Source of the DNA: an uncultured Bacteroidia bacterium
GTDB taxonomy: Bacteria > Bacteroidota > Bacteroidia > J057 > CALAJH01
NCBI GenBank assembly: GCA_937922655.1
Contig: CALAJH010000023.1
Location: forward strand, 1 to 39,306
Direction: 5' to 3'
DNA length: 39,306 nt
Shown here: positions 26,278-34,405 of the stretch, piece after piece
Layout of the letters: the number at the start of each line of letters is the position of its first letter
Position numbering within the stretch: position 1 is the first letter of the stretch
The notes under the pieces: model-generated
What the model saw: the letters and a program-made list of their open reading frames with translations, nothing else
What the model was told of the DNA's origin: nothing
Databases searched by the model: none
Program-made: the position numbers and the translations under genes

Positions 26278-27177
26278 CTATTGATACTCTTCGGGACGCA
26301 GGCCCGTAACGTCAAAAATAAATTCCGGATGGTTGCCGGCGGCTTGAAGTTTTCGTGCAACCGTTCGCATCTTTTCGGCCGCGAGTTCTTCCACCGCGAG
26401 TTTTTCCGCCGCGAGTTTTTCCGCCGCTACCGCCTCGCGGATTTGACGTTGGATGTCCTCCAAAATGAATTCGCTGACAAACGGCGTGTTGTACGCCAAG
26501 TCCAACGAAAATTCGCGTCCATAGTCTACGTTTCTTACCATTTCCGCCATAAATGAATGATAAAAATCCTGCTCGAAAATACCTTTTTTGTGTGCCAAAG
26601 ATACGCCGATGACGAGTTGGTCCCATTGTCTTGCGGTACACAGAGGGGCCACGCGACGATAACTTTCAATGATTTCTACGCGTTCGATGCCCGAAAGGTT
26701 GCAAAAAATGCCGATGGCAAAACCTTTGGGCGTATTTAAATCGAAAAGCGGACGCGCGGGAATGTCCATAAATCGAAAAGCACGCACCATGAGCAAAGCC
26801 ACGACCTCGCCCCGTTCGTTTTTGACGGGCAATCCCGCCGAAAAATCACGTATCCGGCTACCCAAAAAACCAATATACTGTGTGGGGTAACGCTTATAAG
26901 CCACTTTTGCCGCCACCAATTGACCGATGAGTTTGTCGGCCAAACCGGGGTCTTCGCCCGTCTCCTCCTCGATTTGCACCAAATCCGTTCTTCCGTCCGC
27001 GAACGTTATTTCAAAAGCAAAGTCGAGGTCGCGGTTGAGTACCGTGTGAGTCAAATCGGTTTCCAACGCTTGGGCCGAGACCACCCGTTCCCCCGACACC
27101 AACGACAACAACGTCGGTAAAACTTCGGGCAGGTTTTCTTTGAAATAAGCGTCGTAGGCCTGATGCGGTATTTCCAT
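26278..27177 (-). CDS. Rpn/PD-(D/E)XK nuclease-family transposase-like protein
   Basis: The 299-aa product begins M-E-I-P-H-Q-A-Y-D-A-Y-F and contains D-L-D-F-A-F-E-I followed by D-L-V-Q-I-E-E-E. This matches the restriction-like PD-(D/E)XK core of Rpn/YhgA-like proteins, although the usual Q or K in I-E-x-Q is changed. The C-terminus has a run of alanine/glutamate repeats (A-A-E-K-L units) and ends with the R-K-L-Q-A-A-G...V-T-G-L-R-P-E-E-Y tail common in this group. Such proteins promote recombination or are transposon-derived. No inverted repeats or transposition partner were seen. The in-frame start at 27327 is less likely because the family begins near residue 51 of that frame. Confidence 0.75.
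   Translation of the reverse strand: MEIPHQAYDAYFKENLPEVLPTLLSLVSGERVVSAQALETDLTHTVLNRDLDFAFEITFADGRTDLVQIEEETGEDPGLADKLIGQLVAAKVAYKRYPTQYIGFLGSRIRDFSAGLPVKNERGEVVALLMVRAFRFMDIPARPLFDLNTPKGFAIGIFCNLSGIERVEIIESYRRVAPLCTARQWDQLVIGVSLAHKKGIFEQDFYHSFMAEMVRNVDYGREFSLDLAYNTPFVSEFILEDIQRQIREAVAAEKLAAEKLAVEELAAEKMRTVARKLQAAGNHPEFIFDVTGLRPEEYQ
26381..26425 (-). repeat. Three 15-bp tandem repeats in the Rpn-like gene
   Basis: Units lie at 26381-26395, 26396-26410 and 26411-26425; the last two are identical and each encodes one A-A-E-K-L-type pentapeptide. Degenerate copies flank them. Copy-number changes would stay in frame. Confidence 0.8.
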
Positions 27178-27346
27178 GCAATCGAATCTCGGGAAAAAAT
27201 CGGCCCCGCAATTTTTATATTCGGTCCCGTGTCCCGAACCGTTTTTTTTCGCTCCGTTTTTGGGTTTGTAAAACCAAAGGCGGTATTGAGAAACGCCGTT
27301 TAAGCATCCCAACACCGCCTTAACCATGCAAACCCCGCCGCCGTAA

Positions 27347-29098
27347 TTAACGATTAACCACCAAGGTTTTGGCGACGCGGACGTTTTCGGTCGTCAGCAC
27401 GACGCGGTAAACCCCCGAAGGCCAACTTTCGGACGGCAATTCGATTTCGTGGGCAAAATTCGATACATAAACGGGACGGCCCAAAGCGTCGTAGACCATC
27501 GCCGTGCATAAAACTCCGTTTTTGAGCGAAACGCGAGCCACTCCCGAAGTCGGATTGGGATAAAGCGCAAACTCGAACGAATGGTCGACAATACCGGCGG
27601 TAGCGAACTCGAACGTCCGTTCGGCGTCGGGGAAACAACCTTTGGCGACGGCCTTGCCCAATTGCGCCTCGGCGGGCGTTACGCATATTTGCGTTCCGAA
27701 GCTTGTTTTAATCGATTGTCCGGCGGCGTTGAATATTTCCCAATCCACGGCTTCGGGCGTGGAAAAACAGTATTGATTGACGCCGTCGCCGGAAACGGAA
27801 ATCGTCGGCGACGGTCCGGGCGCATTGAACGTGATTGCCACGGGCGCCGAGTTACCCACACAGCCGTCGGCGTTGGTAACGACAACGGCGTAATTGCCCG
27901 TTTGGGTCACGACGATGGTTTGCGTCGTTTGCCCGCTTTCCCACGAATAGGCGGCCATGCCCGGCGGTGCGGAAAGCGTAACCGATTCGCCTTCACACAA
28001 AACCGTCGAACCGTTGACGGTAACGGTGGCGTCGGGCGCGGGTCTGAGTTCGACGAGGTGGCCGCTCGAAACAAGCGTACAACCGTCGGCGGTTACGGCG
28101 CGAACGCTGTACGTGCCGCCTTGCGTGGCCGCCATTTGGGCGCCCGTCTCGCCGGCGATAGGCGAGCCGTTGAGTATCCATTGGTAAGCGACGAAGTCGC
28201 CAACGACCGAAAGGGGTATGCCTTGCCCTTCGCAAACGGTGTTCGCACCCGTGATTTGCGGACTTTCGGCCGAGTTCGTCGGCGCCAACCAGCGAATCAA
28301 CTCCGTGGAATCGTTGGTTCCAACGGCAAATTCCAAAACGTTGAAATCCAAATTTTTGGCCCACCACGCGTAAGTGCGAGTGGTGTCCATACCGGTGGGC
28401 GGTACGCCGGGGATGTTGGCCAACTGCCATTGCGGATTTGGATTGACAAACGGTATGGGAGTGGCTTTGGTGTAAATGGTATCGAAATGGTATTCGATGC
28501 GCCGTTCGCGGAGTACGTCGGGAAACGAGCCGCAATTTATCGTCAACCGCCCCCAAGCGTCCATTTCGGCGTTGCGTATCGTACGCCGCTTCCACATCAC
28601 CGAATCGATGCCCAGCAAGGCAAGAGTTGCGTCGACGTCCGAACCTTTGAGGCGAATGCTGAAATGGGAAGTGTCGCGGATAACGTCGCCGTAGGAAGTG
28701 GGAAAAACCAAGGCGCGAACGGCCTTGTTGTTTTTGATGTAGTTGGGCGGAAGGTTGCCGACCGTGCCGCTTCCCCCCCACACTTTCAACGCCGCTTCCG
28801 ATACGTCAAAGTAAAACGTAAAACCCGATATTTCCATCGCCAAATTCGACTCCGGAAACCGGGAGGCAAACTGGGTTTGCGACGGGGATTTAAAAACGGC
28901 TTCGGCGTCGCCGTCGTCGGCGAAGGTAAAATTCCACGTTTGGTCGGCTCCGGCGGGTCCCGGAGACATTGTCGCCGTCGTCGTATCAATATTATACGTG
29001 CGCGTCGCGCCGACGGCGCCGATATCCGAACGGTCAAGGACGATTTGTGCCCGCAACGTGCCGGCACAAGCAATGATAACGGTAAGTATCCAAATCAT
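27347..29098 (-). CDS. T9SS-exported protein with Ig/PKD-like domains
   Basis: The 583-aa product has a signal peptide (residues 1-17, L-R-A-Q). An N-terminal domain of about 270 residues of unknown type follows. Then come two Ig-like modules of ~85 residues (V-C-E-G-Q-G and L-C-E-G-E-S-V-T-L starts, Y-Q-W-I-L-N-G and Y-S-W-E-S-G cores). A type IX sorting domain closes the protein (F-A-L-Y-P-N-P-T-S-G to A-K-T-L-V-V-N-R). It is likely a surface or secreted adhesin-like or lipid/glycan-binding protein; no enzymatic motif is visible. It has its own promoter and is separate from greA upstream. Confidence 0.88.
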   Translation of the reverse strand: MIWILTVIIACAGTLRAQIVLDRSDIGAVGATRTYNIDTTTATMSPGPAGADQTWNFTFADDGDAEAVFKSPSQTQFASRFPESNLAMEISGFTFYFDVSEAALKVWGGSGTVGNLPPNYIKNNKAVRALVFPTSYGDVIRDTSHFSIRLKGSDVDATLALLGIDSVMWKRRTIRNAEMDAWGRLTINCGSFPDVLRERRIEYHFDTIYTKATPIPFVNPNPQWQLANIPGVPPTGMDTTRTYAWWAKNLDFNVLEFAVGTNDSTELIRWLAPTNSAESPQITGANTVCEGQGIPLSVVGDFVAYQWILNGSPIAGETGAQMAATQGGTYSVRAVTADGCTLVSSGHLVELRPAPDATVTVNGSTVLCEGESVTLSAPPGMAAYSWESGQTTQTIVVTQTGNYAVVVTNADGCVGNSAPVAITFNAPGPSPTISVSGDGVNQYCFSTPEAVDWEIFNAAGQSIKTSFGTQICVTPAEAQLGKAVAKGCFPDAERTFEFATAGIVDHSFEFALYPNPTSGVARVSLKNGVLCTAMVYDALGRPVYVSNFAHEIELPSESWPSGVYRVVLTTENVRVAKTLVVNR

Positions 29099-29118
29099 GG
29101 TTAAACGACTTTATTTCG

Positions 29119-29126
29119 CAAAAATA
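29119..29126 (-). promoter_or_regulatory. TAnnTTTG promoter of the Ig-like T9SS gene
   Basis: TATTTTTG lies on the minus strand about 20 nt before the ATG at 29098, in the 46-nt gap after greA. Confidence 0.6.
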
Positions 29127-29144
29127 CGAATTTACGGGAACTTT

Positions 29145-29630
29145 TTAAGGCAAAAGTTCCAAAATTTCGATTTCGATTTGGCCGGCGGGAATGCGAACGC
29201 TTACCCTATCGCCGACTTTTTTCCCTAAAAGGGCTTTGCCGATAGGGGTATCGTAGGCGATTTTCTTTTGCGCCACCTCCGATTCGCCGTGGCCCACGAT
29301 TTCGTAAACACATTCTTGTACATGCCCGGGCTTGGGGCCGACCTGCTTGACGCGCGTCAAGGCGCCGATTTGCACCGTTTCCGTCGGGCGTTTTTCCACC
29401 ACGACGACCGTCGCCGATTCGACTTTGGCCAAAAGCTCGGTAAGTTCTTTAATCGCCCGATGCTCCATTTGTTCGAGCTGGTTAAAGCCCGGATTGTCGT
29501 GCCAACCGTCGCCGGAGGCGGTGTAGGCGATGGATTTCTCTTCTTGGATGTCGGCAACCTTGGCTTTCATCGCCAAAATTTTTTCTTGATACATGGCCTT
29601 GCCGGCCTCGGTGATATAAATTTTTTCCAT
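29145..29630 (-). CDS. greA: GreA/GreB-family transcription elongation factor
   Basis: The 161-aa product has the Gre layout: an N-terminal coiled coil (1-75) and a C-terminal FKBP-like domain. GreA rescues backtracked RNA polymerase by RNA cleavage. The coiled-coil tip reads G40-D41-G-W-H-D45-N instead of the usual G-D-L-S-E-N, so the two acidic residues are still present but spaced one residue further apart. The C-terminal signature (D-T-P-I-G-K-A-L-L-G-K-K-V-G-D) is normal. It lies 6 nt after the nucleotide-kinase gene, in an operon with it. Confidence 0.88.
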   Translation of the reverse strand: MEKIYITEAGKAMYQEKILAMKAKVADIQEEKSIAYTASGDGWHDNPGFNQLEQMEHRAIKELTELLAKVESATVVVVEKRPTETVQIGALTRVKQVGPKPGHVQECVYEIVGHGESEVAQKKIAYDTPIGKALLGKKVGDRVSVRIPAGQIEIEILELLP

Positions 29631-29636
29631 TGTCGT

Positions 29637-30281
29637 TTATTTTGAATAAAAAATGGGTACGGGAAATAAAATCTGTTCGATAATTTGTTGCACGCGACCG
29701 AAAACGACGTTCGGAGACGCGGCGCCGTCTACGATGTGCCATTGCGTGGAGCGCAGTTTTTTAATCCGGCACGTTTCTCGTATTTCGCGATAAGCGGCCA
29801 AATTTTCCTCGATACGCCAAAACGTTTCGTCGTGCTTTCCGTAGCTGCGGGTACGTTGAAACAAGCGTTTTTCAACGTCGCGATATTCAACGTTTAAGTA
29901 AACGATATGGTCGGGCGCGGGCATGAAGCCGTGACGCGCCTCGACGCGGGCAATGGTGATTTCGGGGTCGCCCCACTTTTGCCAACGGGTCATGTAACCG
30001 GTAACAACGCTGCGGTCGCCAAGCACCAAATCGGCGTCAAAATCGGCGTTTTCGTAAGCGTAACGGGCGCGATGACCGTAAAGCTCTTCGCGCCACAAAT
30101 CGTCGTCGGGTGAACGCGACAAGTTTTCACGTTCCCACCAAGTAAAGTCGGGCGACTTGCGCGTCGGGCAAAGGGTGGAATAACGTACGTCCGTCGTGTC
30201 GAGCCACGCAACCAAGGATTCGAAAACCGTCGATTTTCCACTGCCTTTCACTCCTTCCAAAGCGATGTAAACGGGTTTCAT
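29637..30281 (-). CDS. Thymidylate-kinase-like P-loop nucleotide kinase
   Basis: The 214-aa product begins with a Walker A motif (residues 10-17, G-V-K-G-S-G-K-S). It has the D-R-S substrate-binding segment (L-G-D-R-S-V-V-T-G-Y) and an arginine-rich lid (R-L-F-Q-R-T-R-S-Y-G-K). This matches the thymidylate/deoxynucleoside kinase fold but diverges from housekeeping Tmk, so the substrate is not certain. Its start overlaps the stop of the upstream cupin-like gene by 4 nt (ATGA), and greA follows 6 nt downstream. The strict coupling with the cupin-like protein suggests a shared role. Confidence 0.78.
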   Translation of the reverse strand: MKPVYIALEGVKGSGKSTVFESLVAWLDTTDVRYSTLCPTRKSPDFTWWERENLSRSPDDDLWREELYGHRARYAYENADFDADLVLGDRSVVTGYMTRWQKWGDPEITIARVEARHGFMPAPDHIVYLNVEYRDVEKRLFQRTRSYGKHDETFWRIEENLAAYREIRETCRIKKLRSTQWHIVDGAASPNVVFGRVQQIIEQILFPVPIFYSK

Positions 30282-30988
30282 AGCAAGGACAAAAAAAGAT
30301 TGAGCCGTTCTTGGACAAGGTTGAAATCAAGGCTTTGGCAAACAATCGGATTGGAGTTGTAAGCGTTGCGCGAATAAAGTAGACAATCGGGACGTTGGGC
30401 GGGGGCCGTAAGCACCAAGCTGAAAAACGGCTTTTTTTCCTTGAAAGTAAGATTGTGAAGCGTCGCCGGCAACATGACGTAAGAGCTTCCGGCGCAAAGC
30501 GTTGCTTCCGTTTCCACCGCCAAGCGAACCTTGCCTAGATATTCTACGCGATATTTGTTGGCGTCCAGACGTAGATAACGATGCTTTTGATAGTATTTTC
30601 CCGAATCGGCCTCGACAAAAAGCTGCATGCGGTAACCGCCGGAAAAAATGTACGACGCAAACGCCCAGCGATGGCTATGTACGTGTTCCATGGCCTCGGG
30701 GGCCGATACGACGTCCCGACAATGCAGGCGCAGTTTGAATTCGGGCGAATCCCACAACGTGATTTTATAAAAGCCGTTGGCGTGTAAATACGAACGGGCG
30801 CACACCGCTTCAAGCGCTTCAGGGTTTTGTTGAAGACCAACGACTGCGTTCTTGAGCCGTTCGCTTTCAAGAACGTAGTCGAGGCATCGACGAAGTTTGT
30901 CCGAATCCGCTGCGGTTAATTTTTTTCTCAACTCGGAAAGCACCGCGCCATCCGTACTCCGAATGCGGTTTTTTGTCAGACGTTTCAT
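30278..30988 (-). CDS. Cupin-like protein with HxHxH motif, coupled to a nucleotide kinase
   Basis: The 236-aa product has a helical N-terminal part (1-65) and a beta-barrel core. The core contains H102-V-H104-S-H106-R-W-A-F-A-S-Y and, later, L-P-A-T-L-H178-N-L. This is the pattern of cupin or cysteine-dioxygenase-like metal sites. I do not recognise a named family, and neither the metal nor the substrate can be derived. The gene is translationally coupled (ATGA) to a nucleotide kinase and heads an operon that ends with greA. It has one of the best promoters in the window. Confidence 0.72.
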   Translation of the reverse strand: MKRLTKNRIRSTDGAVLSELRKKLTAADSDKLRRCLDYVLESERLKNAVVGLQQNPEALEAVCARSYLHANGFYKITLWDSPEFKLRLHCRDVVSAPEAMEHVHSHRWAFASYIFSGGYRMQLFVEADSGKYYQKHRYLRLDANKYRVEYLGKVRLAVETEATLCAGSSYVMLPATLHNLTFKEKKPFFSLVLTAPAQRPDCLLYSRNAYNSNPIVCQSLDFNLVQERLNLFLSLL

Positions 30989-31037
30989 TTTAATAGTTGT
31001 TAAACAATTAGTTTTAATATCAATTATTTTCTAGGCG

Positions 31038-31068
31038 CAAACATAGTAAAAAGCTTTTTGCCTTCAAA
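31038..31068 (-). promoter_or_regulatory. Canonical promoter of the cupin-kinase-greA operon
   Basis: The minus strand has TTTG (31068-31065), a 19-nt spacer and TATGTTTG (31045-31038), an ideal Bacteroidota -33/-7 pair. It leaves a leader of about 40 nt. Confidence 0.8.
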
Positions 31069-31229
31069 AAAATGTGGATAATTTTTTTTCAAAAATCGGT
31101 TTACGACTTGTCTTTGGGGACGGAACAGACGATTATTCGATACGGCCTCCGACCAATACACGGATGAAACGTTGAACTTGCCGCCGAATGTGGCGCAGGC
31201 CGGCGCCTACACGTTTCTTCGGACGGTAC

Positions 31230-32462
31230 TTAACGCAAGGCGGCTTCGTCGTCGGCGGGATTAAGGCCCAATTCCAAAGAACGCCCCTCTTTCCCCACGG
31301 GAGACATCGCCCCTATCATCATCATCACCGCCGAAACAAATATTACAAAAAGCATTATCGAATCTCCAAATTGACTTATTTTATAATTTTCGGGTATCGA
31401 ATAATACAATAAAATAGTAATGAGTCCGCGCGGGGAGAGCAGAAGCTCGGGCATGATGCTCGTTTTGAGGAAAAATTTCAAATTGACGAAACGTACCGAA
31501 TAAAGAATGACGATTATCATTCCCCCAATGGCCACGACCTTGACGTCGGCCAAGGTGGGCAAATCGATGGACATTCCGAAAACGACAAAAAAGAACGTCC
31601 GCGCCAAAAACGCCGTTTCGGCCGTTAAGACGTGAAAATCGTGAACGACGGTTTCTATGCCCTGCGTCGGAATGTATTTTTTCAACCCGCCCCACATAAA
31701 CAAACCGATATTGTTCAAAATCAATCCGAAGGCGAAAACAATAACCAACGACGAAATATGCAGTTTTTTACCTATACCGTAAATCAAAAACAGCAAAGCC
31801 AAAATCAAAAACAGCTTGATTTGCGTACGTATTTTGGCCGTCAAATACAAAAGCGAATAACAGGCGACGACGGCGATAAGCAAGGTGAAAATCAAATTGA
31901 CGAAAACGTAAACGGCGACGGACGTTGTCGGGCCTTCGGCGCCGACAAAAAAGTTAAAGAACATAATGCCTAAAATATCCGAAAACGTGCATTCGTAAAT
32001 CAAAAATTCGCGTTTGCTTTCGGGCATGCGCGCCACCGACGGAATGACCATCGCACTGCTGACCACCGAAAGGGGAATGGCGTAAGCCATCGCCGACGAA
32101 AATTCGGCCTTGAAAAAATACGCGACGGTGAACGCAATCGCAAGCGCGGTAAAAAGCAGTATACTCGCCGCCGCACCCAACGAACGCAGTATCAGCGAGC
32201 GTTTGTCGGCCGTGATTTTCAAATCCATTCCGCCCTCCAAAACAATCATCACCAAACCCAACTGTCCCAAAAACGGGAGCAGTTTTTCCAACTGCCCCTG
32301 CGCCAAACCAATGGACGAAAGGTCGGCCGTACGCAACACTATCCCCGTCAATATCAAGAGCAGGACCGATGGAATTTTGGAAACCGTCGCGACAACGTTG
32401 AACAAATACGAAAATACAACGAGAAGGCTGACTCCGATAAGCAGGGCGTAAGGGTCTATCAT
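31230..32462 (-). CDS. Cation:proton antiporter (CPA family)
   Basis: The 410-aa inner-membrane protein has about 12 hydrophobic segments and matches the Na+(K+)/H+ exchanger domain (V-M-I-V-L-E-G-G-M-D-L, then F-S-D-I-L-G-I-M-F, which carries the usual Asp). The C-terminal tail is short and lacks a TrkA-type regulatory domain. It probably exports Na+ or K+ in exchange for H+; ion specificity cannot be read from the sequence. It begins inside the gatB stop (ATGA overlap), so it is translated from the gatB transcript. Confidence 0.9.
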   Translation of the reverse strand: MIDPYALLIGVSLLVVFSYLFNVVATVSKIPSVLLLILTGIVLRTADLSSIGLAQGQLEKLLPFLGQLGLVMIVLEGGMDLKITADKRSLILRSLGAAASILLFTALAIAFTVAYFFKAEFSSAMAYAIPLSVVSSAMVIPSVARMPESKREFLIYECTFSDILGIMFFNFFVGAEGPTTSVAVYVFVNLIFTLLIAVVACYSLLYLTAKIRTQIKLFLILALLFLIYGIGKKLHISSLVIVFAFGLILNNIGLFMWGGLKKYIPTQGIETVVHDFHVLTAETAFLARTFFFVVFGMSIDLPTLADVKVVAIGGMIIVILYSVRFVNLKFFLKTSIMPELLLSPRGLITILLYYSIPENYKISQFGDSIMLFVIFVSAVMMMIGAMSPVGKEGRSLELGLNPADDEAALR

Positions 32463-33907
32463 GACTGTAAAAGTTCGGTGACGATGCGATTGATTTCTTT
32501 GGGGTCGGCCTTTGCACCGAGGTTTTTCATCGCTTGTCCGACGAAAAAGCCAAGCAGACCGGTTTTTCCGTTCCGGTATTGTTGAACCTTTTCGGCGTGA
32601 GCGTCAAGCACGGCGCGGACTTGGGCGCGTTCGGCCTCGGGGTCTCGGACCGAAAGCCAATCGTTGGCGACGGCCACGGCTTCGGGGTCGTCGTCGGGAC
32701 GCTCCAACAAATGAACGAAGAGTTTTTCTTTGGCGGTGTTGAGGTTGATTTTGCCCGACTCGACCATTTCCACGACTTTTCCCAACGTTTGCGGTGCGAT
32801 GGGAAAAGCGGCGACGTCGGTGGCCGTTTCGTTGAGGTAAGCCCGGACGACGCCCGTCATCCAGTTGGCGACGGCTTTTTTATTTGCCCCCGACAAGGTT
32901 GCGGCCTCGAAGTAGTCGGAAAATTCGCGGCGTTCGGTGATGACGGTGGCGTCGAAGTCGGTCAGGCCCCATTCGCCGACATAGCGCCGATAGCGACTTT
33001 CGGGCAATTCGGGCGTAGCCGCGCGAATCGACTCAATCTGTTTTTGTGAAATGCGCAAGGGTTGCAAATCGGGTTCGGGAAAATAGCGGTAGTCGGCCGC
33101 CGATTCTTTGTCGCGCATGGAAAAAGTTTTTCCCGTCGCCGCATCCCAAGTGCGGGTTTCCTTTTGGACTTTTCCCCCCGATTCGACGATTTGAATTTGA
33201 CGCTCGATTTCGTAATTGATGGCGCGGGCGACGTTGGAAATCGAGTTCATGTTTTTGACTTCGACACGGGTGCCGAATTCGGTGGCGTCTTTGAGCATAA
33301 CGGAAATGTTGGCGTCGCAACGCAAACTTCCTTCTTCCATGTTGCCGTCGCAAACGCCGAGGTAACGGACGAGTTTTCGGATTTCGGTCAAATAAGCGGC
33401 GGCTTCTTCGGCGCACGCGATGTCGGGTTCGGAAACGATTTCGATAAGGCCGACGCCGGCGCGGTTGAGGTCGACGAGGGTGTCGAAGGGGTCTTGGTCG
33501 TGCAAACTTTTTCCCGCGTCCTCTTCAAGGTGGATGCGGGTGATGCCGATGGTTTTGGTTTCGCCGTTTTTAAGCCGGATTTCGAGTTTGCCGCCGAAAC
33601 AAATGGGGGTTTGGTCTTGGGTGATTTGATAGCCTTTGGGCAAATCGGGATAGAAATAATTTTTTCTGGCGAAATGACAGCTTTCGGCGATTTGGCAATC
33701 GGTGGCCAAACCCATTTTTATGGCCAAATCGATGCAGGCGGCGTTAATCGAAGGCAAGGCGCCCGGATATCCCAACGATACGGGCGAAATGCAAGTGTTC
33801 GGTTCGGCGCCGTAAACGACGGCCTCGGGACAAAAAAACTTGGCCCGAGTATCGAGTTGGGCATGCACTTCCAAGCCGATGACCGCCCGGTATTTTTCCA
33901 AATTCAT
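32459..33907 (-). CDS. gatB: Asp-tRNA(Asn)/Glu-tRNA(Gln) amidotransferase subunit B
   Basis: GatB, with GatA and GatC, converts misacylated Glu-tRNA(Gln) or Asp-tRNA(Asn) to the correct amide form. The 482-aa product has the family features: V-I-G-L-E-V-H-A-Q-L at the start, D-L-N-R-A-G-V-G-L-I-E-I-V, R-C-D-A-N-I-S, V-E-V-K-N-M-N-S and the C-terminal tail domain (G-F-F-V-G-Q-A-M-K). The ATG at 33907 is required because the TATCTTTG promoter box lies at 33915-33922; an upstream ATG at 33925 is outside the transcript. gatA and gatC are elsewhere. Confidence 0.96.
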   Translation of the reverse strand: MNLEKYRAVIGLEVHAQLDTRAKFFCPEAVVYGAEPNTCISPVSLGYPGALPSINAACIDLAIKMGLATDCQIAESCHFARKNYFYPDLPKGYQITQDQTPICFGGKLEIRLKNGETKTIGITRIHLEEDAGKSLHDQDPFDTLVDLNRAGVGLIEIVSEPDIACAEEAAAYLTEIRKLVRYLGVCDGNMEEGSLRCDANISVMLKDATEFGTRVEVKNMNSISNVARAINYEIERQIQIVESGGKVQKETRTWDAATGKTFSMRDKESAADYRYFPEPDLQPLRISQKQIESIRAATPELPESRYRRYVGEWGLTDFDATVITERREFSDYFEAATLSGANKKAVANWMTGVVRAYLNETATDVAAFPIAPQTLGKVVEMVESGKINLNTAKEKLFVHLLERPDDDPEAVAVANDWLSVRDPEAERAQVRAVLDAHAEKVQQYRNGKTGLLGFFVGQAMKNLGAKADPKEINRIVTELLQS

Positions 33908-33914
33908 CACGTTG

Positions 33915-33922
33915 CAAAGATA
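33915..33922 (-). promoter_or_regulatory. TAnnTTTG promoter of gatB with near-leaderless start
   Basis: TATCTTTG on the minus strand ends about 8 nt before the gatB ATG, so the transcript would begin only a few bases upstream of it. Confidence 0.6.
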
Positions 33923-33958
33923 CAAAGTCCGTCGGTTTTTTGAACGAAACCGGCGGTT

Positions 33959-34405
33959 TTAGTCGTCGGTCGTTGTAGGCGGCTTTTTGCGTGCGTCTTT
34001 TTCGGCGATTTTTTTGATTTTAAGGGCGGCGGCTTCCCATGTTTCGCTTGCCCACTCCAAACGGTCTTCGGCGCCGTCCCACGGCCCGACGGTGACGCAC
34101 AGGTCGCAAACGCTTTTTCGCGGCAGTAGCTCGTAATTTTCGACGAAATCGGTGGGCACGTCGGAATCGGGGCCGTCGAAGTACACGACGCGAAGTTCGG
34201 TTTCGTTGCGCAACACGACTTTTCCTTTGGCGAAAGGCGGGCCGCGGCGTTCGCGCCAAAGCACGAGGGCTCCGGGGCGCCACGTCGATTCGACGCGGCA
34301 CCCCGGAAAAAAAGCCTCGGCCCACGCTCCCGAGGTCAGCGTCTCCCACACTTTTTCGGGCGGGGCGCAAACTTCCAACCGCAATTCGATGAACGTGCCT
34401 TCCAT
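33959..34405 (-). CDS. SRPBCC (START/AHSA1-like) domain protein
   Basis: The 148-aa product begins M-E-G-T-F-I-E-L-R-L-E-V-C-A-P-P-E-K-V-W, the usual first strand and helix of the SRPBCC fold. A C-terminal helix (E-T-W-E-A-A-A-L-K-I-K-K-I) that would line a ligand cavity follows. Ligands in this superfamily are diverse and cannot be predicted. Its ATG overlaps the stop of the S24 repressor gene by one base (TAATG), so the two are translationally coupled. Confidence 0.8.
   Translation of the reverse strand: MEGTFIELRLEVCAPPEKVWETLTSGAWAEAFFPGCRVESTWRPGALVLWRERRGPPFAKGKVVLRNETELRVVYFDGPDSDVPTDFVENYELLPRKSVCDLCVTVGPWDGAEDRLEWASETWEAAALKIKKIAEKDARKKPPTTTDD

Noticed and set aside
26278-27346. Possible insertion sequence around the Rpn-like gene
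   Set aside because: No terminal inverted repeats or target-site duplication could be seen; the gene stands alone.
27581-29104. 507-codon plus-strand frame opposite the Ig-like T9SS gene
   Set aside because: The minus-strand gene has a signal peptide and a sorting domain; the plus frame is arginine- and glycine-rich noise.
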